Positions 10,839-22,463 of a stretch of DNA of 64,000 bases are shown piece by piece. The position numbers and the translations under genes were made by a program. This DNA comes from Sthenelais limicola (Eukaryota > Annelida > Polychaeta > Phyllodocida > Sigalionidae). Within the stretch, counting starts at the first letter, position 1. Every line of letters begins with the position of its first letter. The stretch lies in contig OW804098.1 of NCBI GenBank assembly GCA_942159475.1, positions 9,588,406-9,652,405 of the forward strand. Reading direction: 5' to 3'. The notes under the pieces were generated by a model. That model was not told the DNA's origin. It worked only from the letters and a program-made list of their open reading frames with translations, and searched no databases.

Positions 10839-11249
10839 GTGATGTGTTCAGGAAAAGGAGTCATAAGTCGTAAAAAATTGATTTTGAGATACCATTATAT
10901 TTGAAAAGATGAGAGCAAGCCGATTCCAATCATAGTAAACAGTCTAATAATCTAATAACTATTTCTAGATTTTATGTTTGAAATTTTCGTTTTTGAAAAA
11001 AAAAAGTTTCCAATATTATTTCTTGGGATTAATAAACAGTAAAGTAACTAAATGTAGTCCATATGAGGACAACCAAAACGAAAGGATGTATTACATAAAT
11101 TGTCCTGAAATTTGATAAATCAATTGATACAGCTTTAAGTGATGAACTCCCAAAAATTCAGAACATTCGAATGATGTAATCTTGTGAAAGAAACACTTTG
11201 AAAAATATCAATTTTGCGACTTATGACTCATTTTCATGAAACACATTAC
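10839..11249. mobile_element. ~410-bp MITE (family 1), copy 1
   Basis: Ends GTGATGTGTTCAGGAAAAGG and the complement of GTAATGTGTTTCATGAAAAT, with TIRs of about 37 bp. It is flanked by ATTT on both sides. The orthologous point in the third unit (near 51598) has a single ATTT and no element, confirming a 4-bp target duplication. Non-coding. Confidence 0.88.
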
Positions 11250-13837
11250 ATTTATTTCTGAATATGCTATCAACATACTCAGCATGAATCGGGTCACAAC
11301 GAAAACCACTCATCAAGAGTGAGAGTGTTATATGAAACTTGAATAAAGAATGCTGATACTTACAAGAATTCCCGTTCTTTTTCAATGCCAAAGTGTGCTT
11401 GCTGCCTTGGGTATGCTCACAGCAATATCTTCATTCAAAGTTGATAAATCCTTGGCTTGTAGTCCATGCAGATATTTGAAGAATTGTGTCCAATGTCATT
11501 TACACCACCCCATTTTATACTGCATATTACATATTTACAATGCATCCGGTGATTAGTGAAAAACCCATAATCTATGGTTTCGATGATAGTCAGATCATGA
11601 AAAATATGGTTCAATATTGGCAGCACTGCACATTTTGAAAATTCTACTAAATTAGGCTGAAAAATCTTAAAAGTTAACTGGTGAGGTCATATTTAGTTAT
11701 GGGTTCATTCAAATTCTGGTCAGTTAATTTTAACTGCATTCATATCTTCCTTTTTGTCGTAAAATTAGGTGTTTTCAGAAGATTTGGAAAGGCTGCTGGT
11801 GTAATATCAGGTGACTAAGCTCATGCTCGAAACTTTGAACCCAGTGATAACTTGCTACATGATAGTGGCTAGACTTGCACCAACTTAAGCCCCTGTGTCT
11901 ATGCAAAGCTATATATGTAAACGGAGGGATTTGGTACTAATCTACTGAATCACTAATCAGGGTAGAAAATTGTATCTGGGCTAAAGCAACAACGGAGTCC
12001 CTCAATCTCAATCGGCACATCAAACTTGAACAACGAGGGATCCTGAAGTGGGGGAAAGTGACTCAAACATGGGATCCATTTTAATATTTGCAAGAGTTTG
12101 AAATAATAATATTTTATATATGTATAGACTTGCACCAGTCTATGGACTGGCAGTCAGTGTGTAAGGGAGGGTGATACAAAACAAACAGACAAGATAGGCA
12201 CTGACATAAGCATTTATACATGAACATAATATACCTGGTGGAAATCCCAATCAGTCTCGGTTTCTTTTCATAGTTCTATATATGAAAGTATGTCAGTAAT
12301 TGCATCAGAAATGTGTCATTTTAATCCTTAAGTGATGGGGTTTAACCCCAAAACGGAGGGGACAGGAGGGGTTTCATAGGTGTTCGGTATGAGTTTCCGA
12401 CGTATCGGGCTCATGAAAGGCAACTTCATCAAGGATTGAAATTTTTATATTATCAAGAGTTGTTTTACAACAATAATAGTTATATAATGTATACTGAGTT
12501 GCACCAGTCTATGGACTGGCAGCCATTGTATCAGTAGAATAAGTGAAACGAAATATAACGTAGAAGTATCTTAAAAGTTACTTGAGGTGCAGTGAATAGA
12601 AATATGTAGGGTAGTAACTCTTTAGTTACATGTAGAGACAAGAGGAGTTGTATAGAAGCGTTTAAACTTGTATTTAAACGTATGTGATGTATGATTAGGT
12701 TTAATTAGATTGTTATAGTTGTATAAATAAGTGTATAAAATATGAACATCGAAAATTGAAGTTAACAACATACCTATAAGTACTTACTTCAGTAAGTATC
12801 TTAATTAAATATAAAAAGAACAATCTATGGCACTCTCGGAAGACCTATGCGTGCAAAGAGAGAGAAGGACCTTTTTCTCATTACTGATGTAATTGTATGA
12901 TGAATGCGAAATAAAAACACTTATATAATGTTGCGTTAAGGAGGGAAACACCCCCTGTAATTAACAACAAACAGACAAGCTATAGGCGCTGACATCAGCA
13001 TTTATTGATTAACATTATACCTTGTGGAAATCCCATTCAGTCTCGGTTTCTTCTGATAGTTCTGATAAGCGATGAAAGTACTTGAAACATGCGTAAGCAA
13101 TTCCATCAGAAATGCGTTATCTGGTTTAAAAAACAACAGCTTATCCAGAGGCTAAAATACTTAATACTTATTTGAGATTATTTCTTTTGGTATTTTTGGA
13201 TCCAGGGAAGAAAAACCGTCTAAGGGGAAGTATTTTATAATGTTTTTTAAATATTTGTTTCAATCATGAGGCCAAGAATTTTAAAAGGCTTATTTTCGTG
13301 CCAGCACCATACATAAAAAGCAGAGGGGTTCATGTCCAAACCACTGTTTTAAAAATTCAGCCAGTATTTGTATGGGACACACTTGTAATCATCATCATTA
13401 ACTTTCCAAATAATGATGATATTATGTAAGGTTGATTCAATTGGAAGCTCCTGTCGCCGTAACGAGGTTCTAAATTATTTTTGGAATATGTAGACCTAGA
13501 AGAACTTGAAATGAAACCAAATTACTCATATCACTGTTTTTGATTAGTACATCCATTGTATTCATTGAAAAATCTCCCAACTAATTTTTCCCAGCTGACA
13601 GCTTTTTTATGACAAACTTTATTCAATCTTTCAACAAATCCATTTCGTCCAGGGCAATTAACACTTCATAAAATACAAAAGTCCGTCCCTTCCGCTTCAA
13701 CAAAGCCTCATTGTGATGAGAAGAAAACAGCATTTTAGGCGTCTTCCACTAAGGTAGAAAAAATGTATTAAAATATTAGTACCCCTATATTACATAAAGT
13801 GATCTTTTTATAATATCTGCTCAGTTATACAAAATTT
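11250..13837. other. Non-coding flank, shared between units
   Basis: Repeated near 36741-39574 and partly near 51600-53090. The short ORFs conserved between copies (for example at 11350-11556) carry no recognisable domain, and their conservation follows from the recent duplication. A hammerhead-like motif lies at about 12397-12436 (minus). Similarity to copy 2 ends near 13430. Confidence 0.5.
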
Positions 13838-14241
13838 GTGATCCGTTTTAGGCTAGTCATAAGTTGCAAAATATGGATTTTGAGATATCATAATATTTGA
13901 AAAGAGGAGATCAAGCTGATTCCAATGATAGTAAACATGAAGGACATTTAAGAAGTATTTCTATATTTCAAGGTTGATATTTTTATTTTTGGAAAAAAAG
14001 TTTGCAATTTTTCTGGATGGATAATTATCAGTAAAGTAACTAAATATACCCCATACAAAGGCCTTCAAAACGCAAGAATATATTTAATACAATGTCCCGA
14101 AATTTGCTACATGGATTCATATGACTATAAGTGCTAAACTTCCTAAATATCAGAACATTTCGATAAAGAGATCTTGTGAAAAAAACACTATGAAAAATAT
14201 CAATTTTGCGACTTATGACTCAATTTCCTAAAACACATCAC
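13838..14241. mobile_element. ~410-bp MITE (family 1), diverged copy
   Basis: Starts GTGATCCGTTTTAGG and ends AAACACATCAC, with the family's internal sequence (both ends lead into GTCGCAAAA-type sequence). It lies just outside the duplicated unit. Flanking 4-mers (ATTT, AAAT) do not match, so no target duplication is claimed. Confidence 0.75.
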
Positions 14242-15181
14242 AAATGTGAATTATGACCTGGAAGAAGATTTTACGGTGATAACATAATTATAATATGGCC
14301 ATTTACTCCTAGGTCCTCATGGTGGGCTCCTTCAACACTAGACTACACAGAGACGATTTTTAATACCTAAGGCATTGATAAGGAGGAGATAACCAAAATT
14401 TATGGGTGCCTGTTGTGTTGTTTCCTACCATTTATCAAAATATTTCCCCCACTCTTTATGTCTACGATAGGCTTCGAGGTTATATGCTACAGCCTTTCTC
14501 AGTATAGCAAACTTTTTTTTTATTTCACTATAAAATAGGTCGTTATCATAGAACAAACACCTTCTATGTATGAAAGCTCTAGCGCATAATAAAATAAAGT
14601 TCACAAAGTTTGTGATCGTGTTGAAAAATGTACCTTTTCCCTGTGCCCTTGAGAATCAGAATTCAGGTCACTGTGTCTGCCAAGCTGCCCTGACCACAAT
14701 ATTCATTATTAAAATTCCCAATTTCGTCTATATTAGCAGCAATATGTCTAGTTTATATACGAGGAAAAAATAAATCAATAGAAGCAATTTAAAAAAAATA
14801 TGGATTCAGCCCTCGATGGCCAAATGTCACATTTTTGGTGGAATTGCTCATAATTATGTCCTAAAGTGTTTCAATGTATTAACCTGTTGAATGGTTTGAT
14901 TGGTTGAATACATTACAAGTTTAATCTTATAATTATATAAAGCTCAAGAAGGTTTTTTTTCTCACGCATGTTCTGGGAATCTGTGATCTCCCAAGCTGTT
15001 TTGTTTGTCTCTACAGGTCCGTTGACCCTGTCTGGAGGACTTTATATGTGGTTTGTGAAGGTATCTGGGGTGAAAATATGATTTTGAAGCCTTTTTTAAA
15101 TTGGGATCTACACACTCTATTTATAGCCTGGGAAAGCCCCCGTGAGACACTACGTCATTTCCCACAACCTTTCAGGGGGAC
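14242..15181. other. Intergenic, nothing recognised
   Basis: AT-rich and without a credible ORF. A short stretch near 14861-14940 resembles 53091-53160, so the relation with the third unit extends discontinuously to here. Confidence 0.45.
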
Positions 15182-15184
15182 CTA

Positions 15185-15490
15185 ACTGTATGCAGAGGAG
15201 TGGGGGAGTGAAGAAGAGAGGAGGGAGAGGGTGGAGGGGGGGGGGGGAGAGTTAAGAAAAGGGAGGGTGAGGGAATAGGAGAGGAGGATCAAGGGGGAGG
15301 GAAAGAAATGGGGGAAAGAGGCGAGGGAGAGGATGTAGGGGAAGGGAGAGAGGGGAGGGGGAGCATGAGGAAGAGGAGAGGGAGAGCGGGGGGGAATCGG
15401 ACATGGGGTTGGGAGAGAAAAACAGGTATGAAAGAGAAGAGGGGAGGGAAACAAGGGAGAAGGGGAAGTGCGGGAAGAGAGGGTGACCAT
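15185..15490 (+). repeat. Purine-rich (G/A) low-complexity tract
   Basis: About 300 bp almost purely of G and A on this strand, including a G run at 15236-15247. The overlapping ORFs on both strands reflect the biased composition (Pro/Ser/Leu-rich or Gly/Arg/Glu-rich) and are not genes. Confidence 0.9.
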
Positions 15491-15627
15491 CCAGAGGACG
15501 GGTACTTTGCTAGTATAATAATAAAACACAACTCATGAGTGTGGCTAGATGGTGCAATCATAAGGCCGCCTTTATTAAAGTTTTTTTTTAAATCTTTTGA
15601 TCTATCCTGTTTCATGACCGTCTGCAG

Positions 15628-16981
15628 AGTAAAGGCAGACGCACACAGTCAAGATCTCAGATGTTCTCACGATTTGGGATGAAATTGTGCAAATTTCCTT
15701 TTAAATCGTGTCCATTTTTACTGCACAAAGTCATGATTCCAGGGAAAATTTGGTGAAAACCTGAGATCGTGAGAATTGTGCACACACACTCATGATTTCA
15801 TGAAATAGTCTGGCCACGATTTGGCTCATATTTGCTATTTATATTGACTCAATTTAAGTAAAATTAACAGTTTTGGAGAGAGTATTATTTGGCCAATGGT
15901 TCTGTCTCTTTTATATAGAGTGCATTGTTATTTTTATTCTAAAAATAACAAATACGTGTAATTTTAAATTAAAAACTAAAAAAAACCTCACTATTTCTCA
16001 CCATTTTTATAAAAACAATTCTATTTTTCTCCCCAGCAAAATAAATATCATTTTTCTGATTCTTTAGTTTATGATTTCTGAAGTATGTGTGTTCATAAAA
16101 CTGAACAAAAATTAATGGGTCATCATGCTAGTTTCTGAATTATGGGACTTTGAAACATGGCTGACAACCCCAAAATCTGCTGCTTTCAAAGTGTTCTGTT
16201 TCCTAAACATGTCTATTTCAGACAGCTACAATTATTTTTTTAACATGACATACATTTTTTTCCCTATATATATGTAGAATATTACCTGCACTATTTGTGT
16301 AGAAAACTTTGGGACATTAGGAGTTGCCATTTTTGTTTTATTCCCAAAACCATGAAAGAAAAATGCAGCATTTCCCAATAGACTTGCATGCTAAGTGGGT
16401 ACAACTGAGAGTACCCACAGCTAGCTCTGTTTCCCAAACATGTCCCTTTTATATGTAGTATATAATCTGCACGATATGTGTAAAATATTTTGGGACAGTA
16501 GGAGTAGCCATGAACTGTTTGTTTTATTCTATAAAATGTGTAAAAACGTGCCGTTTTTCCATTGACTTCTATACTAATGCTTGACTGAGCACAGATCAAG
16601 CTTTCGTGCCCATGTAAATCCATAATTTGGATTATCGTGGCACAGCTCCTATATTTTTGTTTTTTTATTACAAAATCAGCAGCACATTTAAATCAACATT
16701 TAAATTTAACAAAAATTAATTTTGAACAATAATTTAGGAGCCTATGACAATTTTTACACAGACATACCCATACAATATTTGACGTGAACGTGAAGTTTTT
16801 GAAATTGTGTGACTCAAATCGTGCATGAAATCTTGTATGTGTGTGTGAAAATTGGATGCATATCTTGACGTGAGATGATGTAAGTCTTGTCAGCTAGGCG
16901 GCTGTCAATGTATGGGGGGGAAATGAGATCATACAACTTGTCCTGAGGCCAACTGACTGACTGTGTGAGACGGCCTTTAGT
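15628..16981. mobile_element. ~1.35-kb TIR element
   Basis: The left end (GTAAAGGCAGACGCACACAG) is an imperfect inverted repeat of the right end (CTGTGTGAGACGGCCTTTAG). The interior holds further inverted copies of CACACACACTCATGATTTC-like sequence and a diverged ~175-bp tandem duplication (about 16265-16430 and 16440-16610). No transposase is visible; the 110-codon ORF across the internal duplication is not credible. The target duplication is not resolved. Confidence 0.55.
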
Positions 16982-18854
16982 AAATACAACACAGGTGGCT
17001 ACATTAAGTATAGCTGTATTGCCAGGATCGAAGCAATACACACTATATAACATTACAATTAAAGCATCTAAAAGAAGTCCAGGTAGGGACAGCATTTTTC
17101 ATTATCTGGTTTGCTGTGATGCAATATGGTGGCTTTGAGAATATATCCCGGAATAGATGCTTGATAAACTTTGGAGTGAAAATTGTACAAACCAGAAATA
17201 GAAGAGTGGTAATAAATAATACTGAAATAATCATCTATTGGGTTTAAAGATATGGATGTCTAACTAAGATTCTTAACTGGATTGTGTTGCAAACAATATT
17301 GTTTGGGGAATTAAGTCCCCTATGTCAACCGCGGGCAAGTTAATTATTCAAATTAGTCATAGAGTATATCTGACATCTGCGATCTATTTCTGTTTAAGAA
17401 ATAATTCCCTTGGTTTTGGCTGTTTGCGGGTACCGTTGCCTCAGGGAAGTACGAGGGCTTGCCCGACAACTTCCCTGAGGTAACGGTACCCGCGAACAGC
17501 CAAAACCGAGGGAATTATAGCTTTTAGATGTGATTTGATGAGATTCAATTTTTGGGAGACCAAAAAGGATAGACAAACCTTTTTTATTACGGCCGAAAAA
17601 CATCAGCAGACACCATGAGAGTCGCCATACTGTCTACGTGACCTGTCCCGGAAGTGCTTCCATGGATCCATACTTTTGTCCTTATACACCAACCCGCTAG
17701 ATGTCGGCACCCGCTTATGGAGAATATGCATTGCGCGTTACCGGAAGCATGAGGGGAGGGCTCCAAAAACAATAGATATTGGCCAGGGATCTATGGAGTC
17801 GTAACACGCAGCGGGCTTCTATAGAGAAAAAAACCATCCCAGAATCTCATCAAATCGATTCTAAAATATGCCAATGCAGGATTTCTGGCACTGCACACTT
17901 TCTGGATTAAAATCTGTCACGATGTTAGTAATCAACCATGATGGTACTTGTATCCATGTCAGGGTATGATATACTTGTATCTAATGGCACAATGGAGGTT
18001 TCAAATCGATCGAGACGGGGGGTCAAATTTGACCCAATTATCGAAATAATGTCTGAAAACTTTTGAAACATGCAAGGCAGCAATAGGGAATTCCCTAGGC
18101 TGAAAAACTTTCTATGACATCACCAATCCGAGCATCAGGGGTTTTCCAAGTCTTGTTGCCAAAGTGTTCAAGCCAGAAGTTTTTGTCACGGAAGGGGAAT
18201 GTTGTGATCACAGCCAATGTGAAGGTGGACAGGATACTATTCTTGAATGTTACATTTTCCTGCCTGTATTTGAGGGACATTTGATAGAATCAGGCTATAA
18301 ATGTTTAGGAAAACATTGAACTACGAAGGTAAATTATGTCATGCCATGATAAAATCTGGAGATTTTTAGACATAAGATACCATTATTCAAGGTGCTAAGA
18401 ATAGCCAAACACACTCAGTACAGAAATTGTTTTGATTTTGATATCTTAATTAATTTTCTTTATTGATTTTCTGCTGGAAAGCATTTTATAAACAGAGACT
18501 GTTCTAACAACAACTTATATAGTATATGATATGCCTTGAAAAATCAAATTATCTCCAGAGTTCTGGGTACCACTCATTTGTAGAGTTCTCATGTTCATGG
18601 TACACATATTCATGATTAATTGGTATACAGTCTACCCAATGGAAGAATGTTTACTAGTAGAAAAAGAGCTTTAAAGTGATGTGCAGCATCTTTATGTGAG
18701 TCTATTATATTGCCCAAAACATGAAAAAAAATAGGTAGGGTGGTAAAACTTTAAACATAAGATCTTAATTCAAAAGCCTGTACATTAAATCAATGTTAAA
18801 TTTATAGTTGTTATAGTCAATGGCCCAATATAGCTAAGCCATATGCCACAATGC
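16982..18854. other. Intergenic between TIR element and LRR gene B
   Basis: Apart from the foldback at 17401-17518 nothing could be assigned. The 3' flank of gene B here does not resemble the 3' flanks of genes A and C: there is no minisatellite and no shared blocks. Confidence 0.5.
17401..17518. repeat. Foldback with 49-bp arms
   Basis: The left arm (from ATAATTCCCTTGGTTTTGGC) and right arm (to CCAAAACCGAGGGAATTAT) pair with only a few mismatches around a 20-nt GC-rich loop. No coding content. Confidence 0.9.
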
Positions 18855-20361
18855 TCAGGCTTTGCTGGAAGGTAGCTGTTCCTCAGGGGATATCCGATGA
18901 ACTATTTGTGTTCTCTTGCGTCCTTGAAACCAAGATATAAAAGAATTATTTAGGCCCATACAACAGAACCTTTTCATGGCGGCTTGTACATCCTTACTCT
19001 GCATCACTGGATTACCTTCTAGAAGAAACACCGTCCAGTTAGCTTTTTCAGATAGGAGGGAAATGATTTCAGCTGCAGACTTGGGAGGAATATTATTTGA
19101 TTCCAAACTGAGACACTTCAAGGTCAGGTTCCTTTTCAAAGCCGTGAGAAGATGGGCACCCCCTTCACCCCCAATTTGGTTGCAGCTCAAATTGAGCTGG
19201 TTAAGGCTACTGTTTCTTGATATGGCTTTTGCCAGGGAGGTACAGCCAGTATTTCCTATGCAGTTCTGGCTGAGATTGAGGGTGTCCAATGTATTGCTTG
19301 TCATCAGACCAACTTCTAATAATATGCATCCCTCATCACTTATTTTGTTCTTTGCCATGCTAACTTTCCTCAGATGTGTATTTTCTTGGAGGAGAGTACC
19401 CAAAGCCTCTGCAGATTTCACACCCAATGAGTTGTCATCAAGCAGTAGCTTCTTCATATATTTGTTATTTGAGAGGCCTTGTATGATGGACATTCCACCT
19501 TCATCATTCAAATCATTTCCATGAAGATCTAGGAAAGTTACTGATTGATTTTCAGACAATGCATGACCTAAAGCCTTGGCGCCGTTTGTTGAGATGTTAT
19601 TACTTGATAGATCTATGGAGTCCAAGGTTGAGTTAGTGCACAGAGCCTTGGCAATGACCTTAGCCCCTTTATCTCCTATTTGATTATCGCACATGACAAG
19701 TTTTTGCAGAGTGTTGTTGTAAACTAGTGCCTCACCAATAGCTTGTCCTGCCTCAGCATCGATACTGTTGGCAGAAAGATCCAGGAAAATCAACTTGCTG
19801 TTTCTTTCTAAGCCTTTTGCCAACGATAAAGTTCCTTTCTTTTCTATCCCTGTACAGGCAATATTAAAGTGTTCCATTACCTCATCATTGGCAATTGCTT
19901 CTCCAATGTCTACCAAACTGTCCCCCAACTGGTTCCATTGAAGCTCCAAGTACCTTATAGATAAATTTGGTCTAACAACTTGGGAGAGTATCCTCCATTC
20001 CTGAGATGGTCTTATGTGGTTCTGAAATAAAAGCAATGACTCCAACGTTGTATTGTGTTGCATGGTAGCTGCAAGACTTTGCATGAATCTACTTGTAAGT
20101 TTACATGAAGACATATTCACATTTTTCAGGGACATATTTCTTTTCATGGCCTCCTGAAAAGCACCTGTTGGTCCATCACCCAAATTGTTCTTCCAAAGGA
20201 ACAAGCTTTCAAGTGTGGTATTGTAACCTATGCCTTCCCAAATAGCTATGGCACCATTAGTTCCTATTTCATTTTTGTCAAGATTGAGGGCCTTCAGTCC
20301 AATGTTATGTCTTAGGGTTGTACCAAAGGATATTTCACCCCTGTCGCCAATTGCATTACCT
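18855..20361 (-). pseudogene. LRR gene B, 3' part, cut off by retroelement
   Basis: About 500 codons of the same LRR family, open from the retroelement junction to the stop and ending shortly after RKRTQIVHRISPEEQLPSSKA. It corresponds to the C-terminal half of genes A and C. The reading frame is open right up to the insertion at 20361, with ACCT at 20358-20361 forming the target duplication. It differs from A and C far more than A and C differ from each other over the same region. There is no in-frame ATG near the junction, so without the 5' half it lacks a normal start. The adjacent 3' LTR points the same way and could in principle promote transcription into it. Confidence 0.88.
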
Positions 20362-20981
20362 TGAAGAAATGCGGGTCATTCTTCGTAATAATTCAGGGTC
20401 AGTAGTTGGGCGAGAAATTAATCAACGCAACACACAGAGATGTATGCTTCAAATCAGTACCAGCCTCGGAAGAGACCGATTTCCATCTTTCCTTTATTTT
20501 TATACTAGACAGATTAGGACGAAATACACTGGTCCTGCGCTGATTGGCTTTGGTCTCGTTGGTCCAATTAATTGACAGGTTAGATTAGAGATCCAATCAG
20601 CCACAGGATAACAATGACAGACACTTATTAAAACGAGGCTCAGAGTGACCACTGCCACTCTGACCAATCTCTTTGGGTGGTGACCAGGTCACGGGGTCAT
20701 CTCCCCTCCCCTCTCCCTCCCACTCTTTAATCAGTATTCCCTCCCCTCCCTTGACCTGGCGGTCAGCCCCTCCCCTCCTTTCCCACGTGATTGACTTTGA
20801 GATAACGGTCAGACCTGGACCTCACCTGTACCTTTGGACTTTGGGATGATAAGAAATCCGCGAGCGTTGTGGCGGTAAGAAAGTGTGGGTAGCCTTCTGG
20901 CCGGTAGGGGCGCGACGAATGTCTGGCTGAATGAGACAACTTTAACTTAAAATTAGACAATTTGGGCTTGTCAATTTTACA
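20362..20981 (-). repeat. 3' LTR of env-bearing Gypsy element
   Basis: 620 bp, TG...CA ends, identical to 30031-30650 at all but one base by eye. Read on the minus strand, U3 contains GC- and purine-rich blocks, CCAAT-type boxes near 20540-20560 and a TATAAAAATAAA box near 20493-20504, in which a possible AATAAA overlaps the TATA box. About 140 bp of transcribed LTR then follow. The left flank is ACCT. Confidence 0.95.
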
Positions 20982-22463
20982 TACGTCCCAATCTCATTTG
21001 GTTCGGAGAACTGTGTACAACATAGTTCTCCGAACCACTCTAGGAGCAGACAACACATCGACGCAACCCTCATTTTAGTTTCCGGCCGACAACCCCCGAG
21101 CAACCCCGAGTATCACCGAGCGGCGACCCCCTTGGCTGACCGAGTTCTGCTGAACCGGAACCCCCGACCTAGAACCATAAGTGGGCATCACTTTTCTTCC
21201 ACTCACGAATCCATTGCCATCCCCAGTCAAATTCTACCCTCTTGCTTCATTAGATTTGGGAGTTTTGATGCCCGATATCTAATTCCACATGAGAGACCTT
21301 TATTTACGTTGGGGCACCTCGATCCAGTATTTTTATCTACGGGATTTTTAACCTTTGGCCCGCCGGACGAATTCACAGCGGCCATCCCTATGTGGATCGA
21401 GGCTCCCTTTCTCCCGTAAGTACATACATGTTTATACAATTGAAAAATGCAAAAATAGGACAATCTAGAGAAGTACAGAGAAAGAAATCACTCCCCTAAA
21501 TCAAAATAATAGCTAAAGATTTTACAATGCCTTAGCGTAAAATTATTACTGAGGTACGGCGAACCCGCCTCGGATAATTTGTAAACACAGTCTCTTAAGA
21601 GTTTTCACTAGGTGGCGTATTACCGCACTGTCTTTTGAGTTTAATGTATTGTTCATCAATATCTCGGCTTTGCTTGTCTATGGGTTCTCCCCGTAGAAAC
21701 GTCTCAGGCATTTTCACACAGTCTTTGAATATTGCCTTATACTTTTACTCGTTCTTGGGCTGCCTATCACTACTTAACGTCCGTAAGGTGGCAGCATGTA
21801 TCTTATACACTTTCTAGGTACCTGTCGCCGTGAACATCCTCAAGGTGGCGACACTGGTACATACTGATACATTTCCTTTGGGAGCCTGGCTCCTCTGGTC
21901 TAGAAGACTGACAAGATTCTTTTATATTTTCAGCCCTTCTCTCGACCCAAAAATGGCCCGCTGAGGTGTGCACATCGGTCTAGTGACTACCGACCGTTCC
22001 TAGGCTGGTCTCCGTGGTATCACTACTCCATCAACAACGTGACAACCTCCCATTTTTGCTTCACCCTACTTTCAGAGAACGGGTCCTTCATCGTCCTCTC
22101 TCAAGTGGTGGCTTATTCCTTCACATAACAGCTAGCTTTCTCACCCTAACTTGAGCAGAAGAGTGCGTCCCACTGCAAGCTAACACCGGGCGTACTTACT
22201 AGGTAGGAATTGGTGACTAGACCAATTAATTAAATTCTACGAAAGGGGTGAGGACTTTGTCCACAGTCCAGCACTAGGCCTGCTTTAGAGTAAACTAAAC
22301 AGCTTTCGTGACAACACCTCCTTTGTAATTATTACCATTAGATTCCAATTAAATTAGCACTACAAAACATTTTAAAATCAGAATCTGCTCATATTTGCAC
22401 TTAAGACTAACATTATATCGGCTTAATTTTATCTCACACCACATATTCATCTGAGTCGTTGTT
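20982..22463 (-). other. Noncoding 3' region of the Gypsy element
   Basis: About 1.48 kb between the env stop and the 3' LTR without a credible ORF. Two diverged direct repeats of roughly 60 bp (around GGTGGCAGCATGTATC and GGTGGCGACACTGGTAC, 21787-21885) and a perfect hairpin at 21000-21036 are the visible structures. The purine tract before the LTR is weak (GAGATTGGGA). Confidence 0.6.
21000..21036. promoter_or_regulatory. Perfect 13-bp stem hairpin near the 3' LTR
   Basis: GGTTCGGAGAACT and AGTTCTCCGAACC are exact reverse complements separated by 11 nt, and lie 18 bp inside the 3' LTR. In genomic RNA this would be a stable stem-loop next to the plus-strand primer region. Its function (3' processing, export or packaging) is unknown. 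Confidence 0.8.

Larger units (their letters stand above)
2946..13430. repeat. Segmental duplication, copy 1 (LRR gene A unit)
   Basis: From about 2946 (CTTCTCAAGGGAACGAATAC) to about 13430 this segment can be followed at high similarity in two other places. Its left part matches 39575 onward and its right part matches 32283-39574. The unit holds a minisatellite, an LRR gene and a long 5' flank rich in transposons. Differences between copies are mostly clean insertions, so the copies define empty sites for each other. Confidence 0.85.

Noticed and set aside
10197..12135. Small ORFs conserved between units (10197-10433, 11350-11556, 11953-12135)
   Set aside because: Conservation follows from recent segmental duplication, and they lie in transposon-derived flank.
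15182..15615. Overlapping ORFs of 76-115 codons on both strands
   Set aside because: They lie in a nearly pure G/A tract and their composition follows from the base bias.
16291..16623. 110-codon minus-strand ORF
   Set aside because: It spans a diverged internal tandem duplication of a non-coding TIR element and has no domain.
21132..21419. 95-codon plus-strand ORF in the Gypsy 3' region
   Set aside because: Antisense to the element, no domain, and ordinary for a 1.5-kb open region.
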